A stretch of 64,000 nt of DNA from Vibrio rarus. Its GTDB lineage: Bacteria; Pseudomonadota; Gammaproteobacteria; Enterobacterales; Vibrionaceae. Positions 8,018 through 18,796 of this stretch are shown here, piece by piece (positions within the stretch are counted from its first letter, which is position 1; every line of letters starts with the position of its first letter). The position numbers were made by a program, and so were the translations under genes. Location of the stretch: positions 186,001 through 250,000 of the forward strand of contig NZ_AP024900.1 in the NCBI RefSeq assembly GCF_024347075.1, given 5' to 3'. The notes under the pieces are model-generated. The model saw nothing but the letters and a program-made list of their open reading frames with translations, searched no databases and was not told where the DNA came from.

Positions 8018-9121
8018 ATGGAACGGATCACGGTAAGTTTAGGGGAGCGAAGCTACCCAATTTCAATTGGTGCTGGGTTATTGGGTAACCCGGCCCTCTT
8101 TTCAAATTTATTCCCATCGTCAAAAGATTTGTCATTACAACAAGTTGTTATTGTTACTAATACAACTGTTGGCCCTCTATACGCAGACAAAGTACAACAA
8201 CAATTTGTTGATCTAGGGTGTAAAACACAAGTTTTAGAGTTACCTGACGGTGAGAAATATAAGTCATTAGACACCTTTAATGATGTCATGAGCTTTCTGC
8301 TTGAGAACAACTGTAGCCGAGATGTGTTACTAGTTGCTCTTGGTGGTGGCGTTATTGGCGATCTCGTTGGTTTTGTGGCCGCGAGTTATCAACGTGGTGT
8401 GGACTTTGTGCAAATCCCAACGACGTTATTGTCGCAAGTCGACTCTTCTGTAGGAGGAAAGACGGCGGTCAATCACCCGTTAGGTAAAAACATGATAGGT
8501 GCCTTCTATCAGCCTAAATCGGTCATTATTGATATTAATACTTTAGCTACTTTACCTGATCGTGAATTTGCTGCAGGTATGGCTGAGGTAGTGAAATATG
8601 GCATCATCATTGATAAACCCTTTTTTGAGTGGATTGAGCAACATATCCATTCATTGACTGAGTTAGAAAGCGCTTCGGTGATCAAAGCGGTGGCTAACTG
8701 TTGTCAAATTAAAGCGGATGTTGTCGCACAAGACGAAAAAGAGTCCGGTGTTCGAGCGTTATTGAACCTAGGTCATACTTTTGGTCATGCCATTGAAGCC
8801 GAACTAGGCTATGGTAAATGGTTGCACGGTGAAGCCGTGTCTTCAGGTACCGTTATGGCTGCTCGTGCAGCTGCTCATAGCGGCATGCTCGATGCCATTG
8901 ATGTAGAAAGGATTGAGTCGCTGCTTATTGCGTGTGATTTACCTGTACACACACCAGATAGCATGACTGGCGAAGATTTCATGAAACATATGATGCGCGA
9001 TAAAAAGGTATTGTCGGGCCGTTTACGACTGATTTTGCCCGATGCCATTGGCCATTCTCAGGTGGTGAGTGATATCGATCTGTCTCATGTTTATCAGGCT
9101 ATTGAGGATGGTCGTAAATAA
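8018..9121 (+). CDS. aroB: 3-dehydroquinate synthase
   Basis: Converts DAHP to 3-dehydroquinate, the second step of the shikimate pathway, using NAD+ and a divalent metal. The 367-residue product has the nucleotide-binding [16 protein letters not shown] motif, the conserved [19 protein letters not shown] segment and metal ligands in GHTFGHAIE. The start is preceded by GAGGAGAG. It is the second gene of an aroK-aroB-damX-dam cluster; damX starts 22 bases after its stop. Confidence 0.97.
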   Translation: MERITVSLGERSYPISIGAGLLGNPALFSNLFPSSKDLSLQQVVIVTNTTVGPLYADKVQQQFVDLGCKTQVLELPDGEKYKSLDTFNDVMSFLLENNCSRDVLLVALGGGVIGDLVGFVAASYQRGVDFVQIPTTLLSQVDSSVGGKTAVNHPLGKNMIGAFYQPKSVIIDINTLATLPDREFAAGMAEVVKYGIIIDKPFFEWIEQHIHSLTELESASVIKAVANCCQIKADVVAQDEKESGVRALLNLGHTFGHAIEAELGYGKWLHGEAVSSGTVMAARAAAHSGMLDAIDVERIESLLIACDLPVHTPDSMTGEDFMKHMMRDKKVLSGRLRLILPDAIGHSQVVSDIDLSHVYQAIEDGRK

Positions 9122-9143
9122 TAGTAACGAAAAGGGAGAGTGG

Positions 9144-10556
9144 ATGAGCACAGCTCAGAAAGCCACAATGATCAAACTACAATCACAGACGCAAATATTA
9201 GATAAATTACGTCTAATGACTCGGTTTGGTTCTAACCTTGTTACTTTTATTGGCTCGAGGGGGGCGGGGAAATCCTTGCTCCTTGAGCAATATCATACTC
9301 AATATGTCGCCACTCCATATAAAGCGAAGCTATTAGGGGATGCTTCTACCTCTGTTAATTCTCTAAAGAGAGATGTATTACAGCAGTTGCTACCTAAGAC
9401 CCCCTTTGTTGCTGAGCGTTCTTTATTTGATCATTTAGATAATGAACTAGGGCTACAGGCCGCAGAGATAGTGGTGCTGATTGATGATGCTCATTTATTA
9501 TCATCAGAGGTCATTGTTCTTCTGTGGCAGTGGGTTGAGCGTATTCAAGCTCACCCTATGTGGTCTATAAATTTAATTCTGGCTTGTAGTTCTGAGTTAT
9601 TGCCGAACACAATACAGCCTTTATCTCATCAATTTAATGTACAGCCAGTACAGTTAAACATAGATCCTCTTTCACCAAGAGATGCCGAGTTTTTCCTTGA
9701 ATTGATGGTGCTTAGAAAGTTTGAAAGTGTAAAAAAACGAGATAAAATTCGCAAAAAAGCCCGTCGTCTGGTGTCTTACCCAGGCGAAATTATGGCATTA
9801 GGAAATAAAGTGAACTCGAGAAAACCTGTCTTACCTTCTAATAATGGCTCTGCTAAATACGGTATTGTCATTACACTGCTCATCGTTATTATTTTGCTTG
9901 GGCTGTGGCAAGTAATATCCAACACTCAGCCTGAAAATGATGCCGATGTTGCTCATCTTTCAGAGCCTGCGCAGGATGTCACCTTGACACCTGATGAGCT
10001 ACAGAGCAGTAAAGTAGCGGATTTTTCGGTCATTGAAAAAGAGACATTAACCGAAGATACTGTCGCATTACCGCCAGCAGTGACAACAACAACGGTCACT
10101 ATTGATGACGGTAGCAAAGGGCGTGAACGAGCAGTACTTCCTGATGAATTAGTAGACTCTCTCATTGACTCAGATTCTCAGGTTAGAAAACCGACAGCCT
10201 CAACGGAAGTATCAACATCGCCATTATCTGAACCATCAGCGCCGGTGATTCATTTCTCCTTTTCTCGTTCAGCACTTATGGCAGTGAGTCGTGATCGCTA
10301 TACCATCCAACTAGGTGCTTTACGAACGATGGCGGAAGTGCAGTCGTTTCTTGATACACACCATATGCAAGATAAAGTGCGCATTTACCCGACCATTCGC
10401 GCCGAGAAAAAATGGTACATAATTACCTATAAAGATTTTCGCTATGTAAAACAAGCGAGTCAGGCTATAGAACAATTGCCCACCTCGGTGCAAAGCGTTG
10501 GACCTTGGGTCAAGTCTATGGCTCGGGTACATCAAGAGATAGAAGTTGCAAAATAA
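9144..10556 (+). CDS. damX: DamX-like cell division protein with SPOR domain
   Basis: I place the start at 9144 (MSTAQKAT), after AAGGGAGAG; an in-frame ATG at 9069 lies inside aroB. The 470-residue protein has an AAA-type ATPase domain with Walker A GSRGAGKS (37-44) and a Walker B-like VVLIDDAH. A single membrane helix spans about 239-258, followed by an acidic linker and a C-terminal SPOR domain (about 370-465) that binds denuded septal peptidoglycan. DamX acts at the division site. Enterobacterial DamX usually has a degraded ATPase, while Vibrio forms keep the motifs, as here. Confidence 0.93.
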   Translation: MSTAQKATMIKLQSQTQILDKLRLMTRFGSNLVTFIGSRGAGKSLLLEQYHTQYVATPYKAKLLGDASTSVNSLKRDVLQQLLPKTPFVAERSLFDHLDNELGLQAAEIVVLIDDAHLLSSEVIVLLWQWVERIQAHPMWSINLILACSSELLPNTIQPLSHQFNVQPVQLNIDPLSPRDAEFFLELMVLRKFESVKKRDKIRKKARRLVSYPGEIMALGNKVNSRKPVLPSNNGSAKYGIVITLLIVIILLGLWQVISNTQPENDADVAHLSEPAQDVTLTPDELQSSKVADFSVIEKETLTEDTVALPPAVTTTTVTIDDGSKGRERAVLPDELVDSLIDSDSQVRKPTASTEVSTSPLSEPSAPVIHFSFSRSALMAVSRDRYTIQLGALRTMAEVQSFLDTHHMQDKVRIYPTIRAEKKWYIITYKDFRYVKQASQAIEQLPTSVQSVGPWVKSMARVHQEIEVAK

Positions 10557-10623
10557 CGCTGAGAGATGGGCCATTTTATGGTACATTTCGCGTCCAAGAA
10601 ACTATGGGTAGTGAAGACCAGTA

Positions 10624-11445
10624 ATGAAAAAACAACGAGCCTTTTTAAAGTGGGCCGGTGGCAAATATGGACTTGTTGATGAGATTCAGCGCCATCTACC
10701 ACAAGCAAAAAAGCTAGTTGAACCTTTTGTGGGGGCCGGCTCTGTATTTTTGAATACGGATTACGAGCAATACTTACTGGCAGACATCAATCCAGATCTG
10801 ATTAATCTGTATAATCTATTAAAGAATGATCCGCAAAGCTATATCAATGAAGCTAAGCGTATGTTCACGCCAGAATACAATCAAAAAGAAGCGTATTTAG
10901 ACGTGCGTCGTCAGTTCAATGCAACAGACGATATTCCTTTTCGCTCGGTTGCTTTTTTGTATATGAATCGATTTGGCTTTAATGGCCTGTGTCGATACAA
11001 CAAAAAAGGCGGTTTTAACGTCCCGTTTGGTTCGTATAAAAAACCGTATTTCCCCGAGAAAGAACTGGAGTTCTTTGCCGAAAAAGCGAAGAAAGCCACC
11101 TTTGTTTGCGAGGGGTATTTAGAGACATTTAAACGTGCGCGTAAAGGGTGTGTGATTTACTGTGATCCACCTTATGCTCCTCTTTCGACTACAGCAAATT
11201 TTACTACTTATTCCAGTAACGGCTTCTCTTTAGACGACCAAGCCGCTTTAGCGGATGTAGCGGAAAACGCCGCATTGAAACGTGGTATTCCCGTATTGAT
11301 CTCTAATCACGATACCAAACTAACCCGACGCCTATATCATGGGGCGGATTTGAATGTGGTTAGAGTGAAACGCACCATTAGTCGCAATGGTGCTGGCCGT
11401 AATAAAGTAGACGAATTATTGGCTTTGTTTAATCACGGGGAGTAG
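10624..11445 (+). CDS. dam: DNA adenine methyltransferase (GATC)
   Basis: Methylates adenine in GATC for mismatch repair, SeqA-controlled replication and gene regulation; dam is essential in V. cholerae because chromosome II replication needs it. The 273-residue product has the SAM-binding motif KWAGGKYGLV (9-18), FVGAGSVF, and catalytic D181PPY184. It starts at ATG directly after the damX gap and is followed after about 100 bases by rpe. The size matches E. coli Dam (278). Confidence 0.97.
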   Translation: MKKQRAFLKWAGGKYGLVDEIQRHLPQAKKLVEPFVGAGSVFLNTDYEQYLLADINPDLINLYNLLKNDPQSYINEAKRMFTPEYNQKEAYLDVRRQFNATDDIPFRSVAFLYMNRFGFNGLCRYNKKGGFNVPFGSYKKPYFPEKELEFFAEKAKKATFVCEGYLETFKRARKGCVIYCDPPYAPLSTTANFTTYSSNGFSLDDQAALADVAENAALKRGIPVLISNHDTKLTRRLYHGADLNVVRVKRTISRNGAGRNKVDELLALFNHGE

Positions 11446-11548
11446 CCCCGCCCCCAACTCTTACAATCATTTTAAAATTGTCCTTTTAGTTTATCGTTTG
11501 CTTTTGTAGAATTGCTCGCAAATTGAACGCCTTATTACAGGGACAACC

Positions 11549-12220
11549 ATGACCGATTTTCTTATTGCACCATCTATTTTATCTGCAGACTTTGCTCGCT
11601 TAGGCGAAGATGTAGAGCGTGTGCTCGCCTCTGGTGCCGATGTGGTGCACTTTGATGTAATGGACAACCATTACGTGCCAAACCTAACGTTTGGTGCACC
11701 TATCTGTAAAGCTCTGCGTGATTACGGTATTACGGCACCTATTGATGTCCATCTTATGGTTAAGCCTGTCGATTCTATTGTTCCTGAATTTGCTAAAGCG
11801 GGCGCTAGCATGATTACCTTTCATGTAGAAGCATCCGAGCACGTGGATCGCACCCTACAACTGATTAAAGAGCACGGCTGTAAAGCGGGAGTGGTGCTTA
11901 ACCCTGCCACGCCGTTATCGCACTTAGATTACATCATGGACAAAGTGGATATGATTTTGTTGATGTCAGTAAACCCTGGCTTTGGCGGTCAATCGTTTAT
12001 CCCTAATACGTTAGACAAACTGCGCGCGGTGCGTAAACGCATTGATGAAAGTGGTCGTGATATTCGTTTAGAAATTGATGGTGGAGTTAAGGTGGAAAAT
12101 ATTCGTGAAATCGCTGAAGCGGGTGCGGATATGTTTGTCGCCGGTTCTGCTATTTTTAATCAGCCGGATTATCAGCAAGTGATTGATCAAATGCGCGCAG
12201 AGTTAGCGAAGGTTAAATAA
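11549..12220 (+). CDS. rpe: Ribulose-phosphate 3-epimerase
   Basis: Interconverts ribulose 5-phosphate and xylulose 5-phosphate in the pentose phosphate pathway. The 223-residue TIM barrel shows the [17 protein letters not shown] motif with metal-binding His and Asp, [10 protein letters not shown], and the phosphate-binding LEIDGGV segment. It starts after an ACAGGGACAACC leader and is followed after one base by gph. Confidence 0.97.
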   Translation: MTDFLIAPSILSADFARLGEDVERVLASGADVVHFDVMDNHYVPNLTFGAPICKALRDYGITAPIDVHLMVKPVDSIVPEFAKAGASMITFHVEASEHVDRTLQLIKEHGCKAGVVLNPATPLSHLDYIMDKVDMILLMSVNPGFGGQSFIPNTLDKLRAVRKRIDESGRDIRLEIDGGVKVENIREIAEAGADMFVAGSAIFNQPDYQQVIDQMRAELAKVK

Positions 12221-12221
12221 G

Positions 12222-12905
12222 ATGTGTACTCGCTCAATTAAACTGATTGCTTTTGATCTTGATGGTACTTTACTTGATAGTGCGCCAGACTTGGCGGTGG
12301 CCGTGGATTTAGCTATGCAAGCTATGCATCGTCCTAGGGTAACGGAAGCGCAAGTGCGTACTTGGCTGGGCAATGGTGCCGATAACTTAGTGGCTCGAGC
12401 ATTGAGCCAAAATATGGTTGTCGACGCTAGCTTAAGCGAAGAGAGTAAGACACAAGCAAGAGCGCACTTTGACCATTATTATGCTGAATGTGGCCATACT
12501 AAAAGTGCCCTATATCCCAAAGTGAAAGAGACGCTGCAGGCTTTGCATGACGATGGATATCAACTGGCTATTGTAACCAATAAGCCGTCTCAGTTCGTCC
12601 CTGAAATATTGTCGCAACAGGGGCTTGAGGGGTTATTTGTCGATGTTTTAGGGGGTGATACGCTACCTAAGATAAAGCCTGACCCTATGCCTCTAAACCA
12701 TTTGCTAGACAAGCATCAACTGGCGACGACAGAGATGATCATGATAGGTGACTCCAAGAATGACATTCTCGCGGCCAAAAATGCTGGGGTGATCTCCGTG
12801 GCATTACCCTATGGGTACAATCATGGGGAGCCGATTCAGTTAGCCAACCCTGATCATCTGCTTGATGACTTATCATACCTGCCAAAATTATTAACTCTCC
12901 TCTAA
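12222..12905 (+). CDS. gph: Phosphoglycolate phosphatase (HAD superfamily)
   Basis: Removes phosphate from 2-phosphoglycolate formed during DNA repair. The 227-residue product has the HAD nucleophile motif DLDGTLLDS (11-19), the TNKPSQFVP region carrying motif II, K in KIKPDPMP, and motif IV MIGDSKNDI. The start lies one base after the rpe stop, so the two are coupled. A stem-loop follows 12 bases after its stop. Confidence 0.95.
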   Translation: MCTRSIKLIAFDLDGTLLDSAPDLAVAVDLAMQAMHRPRVTEAQVRTWLGNGADNLVARALSQNMVVDASLSEESKTQARAHFDHYYAECGHTKSALYPKVKETLQALHDDGYQLAIVTNKPSQFVPEILSQQGLEGLFVDVLGGDTLPKIKPDPMPLNHLLDKHQLATTEMIMIGDSKNDILAAKNAGVISVALPYGYNHGEPIQLANPDHLLDDLSYLPKLLTLL

Positions 12906-12917
12906 ATCGTAATTAAT

Positions 12918-12942
12918 GAGCCTGATTAGACAAGTTAGGCTC
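12918..12942 (+). terminator. Possible terminator after gph
   Basis: GAGCCTGA and TTAGGCTC can pair across a 9-base loop. A T-run (12953-12958) follows only after ten bases, so it is a weak intrinsic terminator at best. Confidence 0.4.
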
Positions 12943-13037
12943 GTTTCGCCATTTTTTTCTTTCAATATATTCATCGATGAGTACACTGTTTTATCGAATG
13001 AAAATTTTATATTAGAAGTATTGAGGAAGTAATTATC

Positions 13038-14060
13038 ATGTCCAAACCAATAGTGTTAAGTGGTGTTCAGCCATCCGGTGAATTAAGCATTGGCAACTAT
13101 CTTGGTGCTTTGCGTCAGTGGAATCAGATGCAAGATGATTATGACTGTCAATACTGTGTGGTGGATCTACACGCTATTACCGTTCGTCAAGATGCTAAAG
13201 CGTTGCATGAAGCAACACTGGATGCTCTTGCTATTTGTCTTGCTGTTGGCGTTACACCGGAGAAGAGCACCTTGTTTGTGCAGTCTCACGTTCCTGAGCA
13301 CGCGCAATTGGGTTGGATTCTAAACTGTTACACCCAAATGGGTGAACTGAACCGTATGACTCAGTTTAAAGACAAATCACAGCGTTATGCGAATGATGTG
13401 AACGTTGGTTTGTACGATTATCCGGTATTAATGGCCGCTGATATCTTGCTGTATGGCGCTCACCAAGTTCCTGTCGGTAACGATCAGAAGCAGCACCTTG
13501 AATTAGCGCGTGATATTGCGAACCGCTTTAATAATATCTATTCCACTCCTGAAGCGCCGATCTTCCAAGTACCAGAACCTTACATTCCTTCGGTAAATGC
13601 GCGCGTCATGAGCTTGCAAGATGCGAATAAGAAGATGTCTAAATCTGACGATAACCGTAAAAACGTCATCACGCTTCTTGAAGAGCCAAAGTCGATCATT
13701 AAAAAGATCAACAAGGCGCAAACGGATCCTGACAACCCGCCACGCATCATCTACGATGTGGAAAACAAAGCGGGTATTGCCAACTTAATGGGCTTGTATT
13801 CAGCCGCAACGGGTCAATCATTTGCAGAAATCGAAGCGCAATATCAAGGCGTGGAAATGTATGGTCCATTTAAGAAAGATGTGGGTGAAGCACTGGTTGC
13901 GATGCTCGAGCCGATTCAATCTGAATATCAGCGCATTCGTCAGGACATGCCTTACCTTAATGAAGTGATGAAAGCTGGAGCGGATAAAGCGTCAGCAAGA
14001 GCGGCAGTAACGCTGGATAAAGTATACCAAGCGGTCGGCTTTGTTCGTCGCCCTCGTTAA
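13038..14060 (+). CDS. trpS: Tryptophanyl-tRNA synthetase
   Basis: Class I synthetase that charges tRNA-Trp. The 340-residue product shows the N-terminal [14 protein letters not shown] motif, in which SIGN replaces HIGH, and the KMSKS loop [10 protein letters not shown] near residue 200. Size and motifs match E. coli TrpS. It starts after GAGGAAG and is separated from gph by 132 bases, so it may have its own promoter. Confidence 0.97.
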   Translation: MSKPIVLSGVQPSGELSIGNYLGALRQWNQMQDDYDCQYCVVDLHAITVRQDAKALHEATLDALAICLAVGVTPEKSTLFVQSHVPEHAQLGWILNCYTQMGELNRMTQFKDKSQRYANDVNVGLYDYPVLMAADILLYGAHQVPVGNDQKQHLELARDIANRFNNIYSTPEAPIFQVPEPYIPSVNARVMSLQDANKKMSKSDDNRKNVITLLEEPKSIIKKINKAQTDPDNPPRIIYDVENKAGIANLMGLYSAATGQSFAEIEAQYQGVEMYGPFKKDVGEALVAMLEPIQSEYQRIRQDMPYLNEVMKAGADKASARAAVTLDKVYQAVGFVRRPR

Positions 14061-14128
14061 TAGTTTAAGATGAGCCGTTATTTGTTACGATTGCTATAAC
14101 AGATACTTGCTCAAATAAGTTGTGATAG

Positions 14129-14161
14129 AATGCCATCGCCGTCAGGGGGATGGCATTTTTT
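14129..14161 (+). terminator. Rho-independent terminator between trpS and pabA
   Basis: AATGCCATC (14129-14137) and GATGGCATT (14149-14157) form a perfect 9-bp stem with an 11-base loop, followed by TTTTTT. It ends only 13 bases before the pabA start codon. It may simply end trpS transcription, or attenuate pabA. Confidence 0.7.
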
Positions 14162-14174
14162 ATTGGATTTTAGC

Positions 14175-14765
14175 ATGCTGTTGATCATTGATAATTATGA
14201 CTCTTTTACTTACAACCTCTATCAATACTTTTGTGAGTTGGGTTGTGAAACGAAAGTGGTGCGCAATGATGCGATTACGATTGCAGAAATCGACGCCTTG
14301 CAACCGGATGCTATTGTCATTTCCCCTGGACCTTGCACGCCTGATGATGCCGGTATTTCCTTGCAAGTGATCCAAGAGTTTATGGGGAGCATTCCCTTAC
14401 TTGGGGTGTGTCTAGGGCATCAAGCCATTGCTCAAGTGTTTGGAGCAAAGGTGGTGCGTGCTGAGAAAGTCATGCACGGGAAAACGTCACCGATTCAACA
14501 CACGGGTGTTGGCGTTTTCTCCGATTTAAATAACCCGTTAACGGTTACCCGCTACCACTCCTTAGTGGTTGAGCGAGAATCCTTCCCCGATTGTCTTGAA
14601 GTGACGTCTTGGACTTTAGACGCCAATGGGCAAGTGGAGGATGTTATGGGCTATCGGCACAAGACGTTGCCAATTCAAGGGGTGCAATTTCATCCGGAAT
14701 CAATAAAAACGGAGCAGGGTCTTGAGCTGCTCGGAAACTTTGTAAAATCACTCCCACAAAAATAA
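14175..14765 (+). CDS. pabA: Aminodeoxychorismate/anthranilate synthase glutamine amidotransferase subunit
   Basis: The start at 14175 ([11 protein letters not shown]) matches the conserved family N-terminus; an in-frame ATG at 14130 lies inside a terminator hairpin. The 196-residue class I glutamine amidotransferase has the catalytic Cys in [14 protein letters not shown] and the His/Glu pair in VQFHPESI. It supplies ammonia to PabB for 4-aminobenzoate (folate) synthesis. A TrpG role cannot be excluded from sequence, but the separate location near trpS and astC matches the gene annotated pabA in Vibrio. No strong Shine-Dalgarno is seen. Confidence 0.88.
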   Translation: MLLIIDNYDSFTYNLYQYFCELGCETKVVRNDAITIAEIDALQPDAIVISPGPCTPDDAGISLQVIQEFMGSIPLLGVCLGHQAIAQVFGAKVVRAEKVMHGKTSPIQHTGVGVFSDLNNPLTVTRYHSLVVERESFPDCLEVTSWTLDANGQVEDVMGYRHKTLPIQGVQFHPESIKTEQGLELLGNFVKSLPQK

Positions 14766-15039
14766 AGCATATCTATTGAGTTTATTTGCATAAGATTTTA
14801 GCTGTCTATTAAGGGCGTTGCTCAATGTTGTTATGTAATATGATCTTTTTTTCTGAATATTACCCATCTCGAGTCACACAGTGCACATTTTGTTCGGTAT
14901 ACTAGTGTTATCAAGGCTATTTTCCCCTTGAAATAGTTAATAAATTGTAAATACTATGTCTATACAGAAGAAATGCCTCCTAAAATGCATAAATAACGAG
15001 TTTTGTTAAGCGTAAGGGGAGTGCATAAAGGAGTGAAAG

Positions 15040-16248
15040 ATGACAGAAGTAACGCGTAAAGACTTCGATGAAGTTATGGTTCCTTGTTATAACCCTATGT
15101 CAATTATTCCAGTTAGGGGTGAAGGATCGCGAATCTGGGATCAGCAAGATAACGAGTTCATTGATTTTGCTGGTGGTATTGCTGTGAGCTGTTTAGGTCA
15201 CTGCCACCCAATCATGGTTAAAGCTTTATCAGAACAAGCGAATAAGTTGTGGCATCTTAGTAATGTTATGACTAACGAACCTGCTCTGCGTTTAGCTAAA
15301 AAACTGGTTGAGTTGAGTTTTGCTGAGAACATCTTTTTTGCTAATTCCGGTGCCGAAGCAAATGAAGCGGCATTAAAACTGGCTCGTCGTTATGCTGTGG
15401 ATGAGTTTGGTGAGAAAAAATCAAAAATCATTGCATTTAACCAAGGTTTTCATGGCCGTACCTTCTTTACGGTAACCGTAGGTGGTCAAGCCGCCTATTC
15501 GGACGGTTTTGGGCCAAAACCTGGGGATATTGAACACATTCCTTATAACGATATTCAAGCATTTGAAGCCGCGATCTCTGATGATACATGTGCGGTAATG
15601 ATGGAGCCATTACAGGGAGAGGGTGGCATCATTGCTCCAACCCCTGAGTTTGTCCAAACAGTACGAGAGTTGTGCGACAAGCACAACGCACTGTTGATTT
15701 TTGATGAAGTGCAAACAGGTAATGGACGTACCGGTGATTTCTATGCTTATCAAGGGCTAGGGGTCACGCCAGATATTTTAAGCACCGCTAAGTCTCTTGG
15801 TGGTGGATTCCCAATTGCTGCTGTTCTCACCAGCAAAAAGTTAGCCAAGCACCTGAAGGTTGGTACTCATGGTTCCACTTATGGTGGTAACCCATTGGCG
15901 TGTGCCGTGGCAGAAGCCGTTGTTGGTCATGTATCTCAACCAGAGGTTCTTGCTGGAATCAAAGAGCGCGAAGCAATGTTCCGTGCCGAACTGCAACGTA
16001 TCAACGCCAAATACCCTATTTTCTCTGAAGTAAGAGGTAAAGGTTTATTGTTAGGTGCAGAGCTTAATGATGACTGGAAAGGCCGTTCTCGAGATGTACT
16101 CGTTGCAGCAGGAGAGGAAGGACTGCTTGTACTAGTGGCTGGAGCAAACGTGGTTCGTTTTACTCCTTCATTAGTGATTTCTCCTGAGGAGATACAACAA
16201 GGTTTTGCGCGCTTTGAAGCAGCTATAGCGAAACTGTACACCCTATAG
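15040..16248 (+). CDS. astC: Acetylornithine/succinylornithine aminotransferase
   Basis: PLP-dependent class III aminotransferase of 402 residues, with [27 protein letters not shown] and the PLP-binding lysine in [11 protein letters not shown]. Such enzymes act on N-acetylornithine in arginine synthesis (ArgD) and on N-succinylornithine in arginine breakdown (AstC). The genes directly downstream, astA and astD, favour the catabolic role, but in Vibrio the single enzyme is thought to serve both. It starts after an AAGGAG sequence, 275 bases after pabA. Confidence 0.93.
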   Translation: MTEVTRKDFDEVMVPCYNPMSIIPVRGEGSRIWDQQDNEFIDFAGGIAVSCLGHCHPIMVKALSEQANKLWHLSNVMTNEPALRLAKKLVELSFAENIFFANSGAEANEAALKLARRYAVDEFGEKKSKIIAFNQGFHGRTFFTVTVGGQAAYSDGFGPKPGDIEHIPYNDIQAFEAAISDDTCAVMMEPLQGEGGIIAPTPEFVQTVRELCDKHNALLIFDEVQTGNGRTGDFYAYQGLGVTPDILSTAKSLGGGFPIAAVLTSKKLAKHLKVGTHGSTYGGNPLACAVAEAVVGHVSQPEVLAGIKEREAMFRAELQRINAKYPIFSEVRGKGLLLGAELNDDWKGRSRDVLVAAGEEGLLVLVAGANVVRFTPSLVISPEEIQQGFARFEAAIAKLYTL

Positions 16249-16271
16249 ATAACTATCAGGAGGATAGTGGG

Positions 16272-17291
16272 ATGCTAGTAGTACGCCCGATATTTAAGGA
16301 TGATTATGACTCGCTGCACTTGTGTGCAGAGGAGTCGGGCCATGGCTTTACTTCGTTACCGGTCAATCAGGAATTATTAAGCAATCGAATTGCTCATTCT
16401 GTAAATAGCTTTCAAAAAACTGAGGTGTCATCACCTGGTGATGAAGGGTATTTAATGGTTGGTGTTGACTGCGATAGCGGTGAAGTTGCGGGTACTACTG
16501 GCATAGAAGCATCCATTGGCTGGGATGCGCCTTTTTACTCATATCACATCAGTAAAGTGGTGCACTCATCCCCCCAGTTAGGCGTTAATAACGTAGTTAA
16601 GTTATTGACCTTTGGCAATAATTACACCGGATGCAGTGAAATCTGCACTCTGTTCTTACGCCCTAAATTTCGGGGTGGCTTAAATGGTCGCTTAATGTCG
16701 AAGTGTCGCTTTCTTATGATGGCTGAGCACCCCCACCGTTTCTCTACAACGATTTTTGCGGAGATGAGAGGGGTATCCGATGATAAGGGCAACTCTCCAT
16801 TTTGGGATTGGCTGCAAGAGCACTTCTTTTCGATCGATTTTACTTTGGCGGACTACCTGACTGGGATTGGTAACAAGGGGTTTATTGCCGACTTGATGCC
16901 TAAATTGCCTATTTATATCAATTTGCTAAGCCCTGATGCGCAAAATGTCATAGGAAAGGTGCACGATAACACGCGCCCTGCATTAAAACTTTTGGAAAAT
17001 GAAGGGTTTACATGCCGAGACTATGTGGACATTTTTGATGCAGGCCCTACAGTTGAGTGCGATTTACGCAATATAGATACAGTGCGTCATTCCTTTAGAG
17101 CCAAGGTATCTATTGCTGAGCATGGCAGTTCCATTAGTTATTTGATTAGCAATACTTCATTTGAACATTTCAGAGCAGTGGCGCAACAAGCGGCATTTGA
17201 TGCTGAAACCCAAAGTGTCATTATTAGCCCTAAAGTTGCCCAAGCTCTGCAAGTTGAGGCCGGTGATTGGGTACGAATGGCGGCGGTGTAA
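16272..17291 (+). CDS. astA: Arginine N-succinyltransferase
   Basis: First step of the arginine succinyltransferase pathway: transfers succinyl from succinyl-CoA to arginine. The 339-residue product starts MLVVRPIF and carries the family's [15 protein letters not shown]oA-binding-like segment and [15 protein letters not shown]. The start is 24 bases after astC and has an excellent GGAGG. It belongs to the operon astC-astA-astD; astB and astE are not present here and must be elsewhere or absent. Confidence 0.93.
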   Translation: MLVVRPIFKDDYDSLHLCAEESGHGFTSLPVNQELLSNRIAHSVNSFQKTEVSSPGDEGYLMVGVDCDSGEVAGTTGIEASIGWDAPFYSYHISKVVHSSPQLGVNNVVKLLTFGNNYTGCSEICTLFLRPKFRGGLNGRLMSKCRFLMMAEHPHRFSTTIFAEMRGVSDDKGNSPFWDWLQEHFFSIDFTLADYLTGIGNKGFIADLMPKLPIYINLLSPDAQNVIGKVHDNTRPALKLLENEGFTCRDYVDIFDAGPTVECDLRNIDTVRHSFRAKVSIAEHGSSISYLISNTSFEHFRAVAQQAAFDAETQSVIISPKVAQALQVEAGDWVRMAAV

Positions 17292-17314
17292 ATCGAACAA
17301 CAAGGACGAACGTA

Positions 17315-18778
17315 ATGGAAACGCATTTTATTGCAGGTGAGTGGATTTCAGGGCAAGGACATGATGTTAACTCTTTAGCTCCCTATAATAGCGAAGTGGT
17401 TTGGCAAGGGCATAGCGCGACTAAAGGTCAGGTGGAATTGGCTGTTGCGAGCGCTCGTCATGCTTTTTTGGCTTGGAAAAAACAGACATTTGCTCAGCGC
17501 GAGGCTGTGGTGCTACGTTTTGCTCAATTGGTCAAAGATAATGCTGAGCTTATTGCACAAACGGTGGCGAAAGAAACAGGAAAACCGTTATGGGAAACGC
17601 GCACCGAAGCGACTGCCATGGCTGGCAAAATTGCGCTTTCAATTCAATCTTATCATGAGAGAACCGGTACAAAGCACAAGCAAGTAGCGGGTAATGATGT
17701 CACCTTACAGCACCGCCCGTTAGGAGTGTTGGCTGTCTTTGGTCCATATAATTTTCCTGTCCATTTACCAAATGGACATATTGTGCCAGCGTTGTTGGCA
17801 GGAAATTCCGTGGTATTTAAACCTTCGGATCTCACTCCACTGTGTGGCGAGCTTGCCGTTAAATTGTGGCATGATGCGGGCTTACCTAAAGGTGTTATCA
17901 ATTTGGTTCAGGGCGGCAAAGAAACAGGCATTGCATTAGCTGAGTCTGCTCAAATAGACGGTCTGTTATTTACCGGTAGTGCGAATACGGGGCATATTCT
18001 TCATCGTCAATTTGCCGGTCAACCGGAAAAAATGCTGGCGTTAGAGATGGGAGGAAATAACCCTCTTGTCGTGAGTGAGCAGTTTGGTGATATAGATGCT
18101 GCCGTTCATACCATAGTTCAGTCAGCATTTATTAGTGCAGGACAACGATGTACTTGCGCGCGACGCCTGTATATTCCTGAGGGGCAAGGGGGAGATGAGA
18201 TAGTAGCGCGCCTTGTTGAAGTCACCCGCAAGCTTAAGATGGGACAACCATTTTCAGAGCCTCAACCTTTCATGGGTACCCTCATTTCTCGAGGCGCTGC
18301 AGAGCAAATTATTGTCGCAAAACAGACATTAATGGGTTTAGGTGCTAAGGCGTTGCTAGATGGTGAACTGCTGGATCACGCGTTTGTTGCACCAAGTATT
18401 TTAGATGTAACGGACATCGCTGAGTTACCAGACGAAGAGTATTTTGGCCCGTTGTTACAGGTAGTGCGCTTTACTGATTTCGCCCAAGCTGTCGAGTTGG
18501 CGAATAACACTAAATATGGCCTTTCTGCAGGATTAATTTCAACTAATGATGAACAGTGGCAATACTTTTCTGATGAAATTCGTGCCGGCATTGTTAACCG
18601 AAACCGCCCTATAACCGGTGCCAGTGGTGATGCACCATTTGGTGGCCCGGGTGCATCAGGAAACCTGAGACCTAGTGCATTTTATGCGGCGGATTACTGT
18701 GCGTATCCCATGGCTTCTATTCAGGGGGCTGAGTCTGTTTTTCCAGAGACCTTGTCTCCGGGTCTTCAGTTCGATTAA
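17315..18778 (+). CDS. astD: Succinylglutamate semialdehyde dehydrogenase
   Basis: NAD-dependent oxidation of N-succinylglutamate 5-semialdehyde, the fourth step of the ast pathway. I place the start at 17315 ([13 protein letters not shown]) after AAGGACG; an upstream in-frame ATG at 17267 lies inside astA. The 487-residue aldehyde dehydrogenase has the general base Glu in [10 protein letters not shown] and the catalytic Cys in [10 protein letters not shown] near residue 280. The next gene begins 18 bases after its stop. Confidence 0.94.
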   Translation: METHFIAGEWISGQGHDVNSLAPYNSEVVWQGHSATKGQVELAVASARHAFLAWKKQTFAQREAVVLRFAQLVKDNAELIAQTVAKETGKPLWETRTEATAMAGKIALSIQSYHERTGTKHKQVAGNDVTLQHRPLGVLAVFGPYNFPVHLPNGHIVPALLAGNSVVFKPSDLTPLCGELAVKLWHDAGLPKGVINLVQGGKETGIALAESAQIDGLLFTGSANTGHILHRQFAGQPEKMLALEMGGNNPLVVSEQFGDIDAAVHTIVQSAFISAGQRCTCARRLYIPEGQGGDEIVARLVEVTRKLKMGQPFSEPQPFMGTLISRGAAEQIIVAKQTLMGLGAKALLDGELLDHAFVAPSILDVTDIAELPDEEYFGPLLQVVRFTDFAQAVELANNTKYGLSAGLISTNDEQWQYFSDEIRAGIVNRNRPITGASGDAPFGGPGASGNLRPSAFYAADYCAYPMASIQGAESVFPETLSPGLQFD

Positions 18779-18796
18779 CCCTTACAAGGAGTTACC

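Noticed and set aside
14981..14998. ArgR box-like sequence TGCATAAATAACGA before astC
   Set aside because: Only the left half resembles an ARG box; the right half does not match. No second box was seen at the usual spacing.
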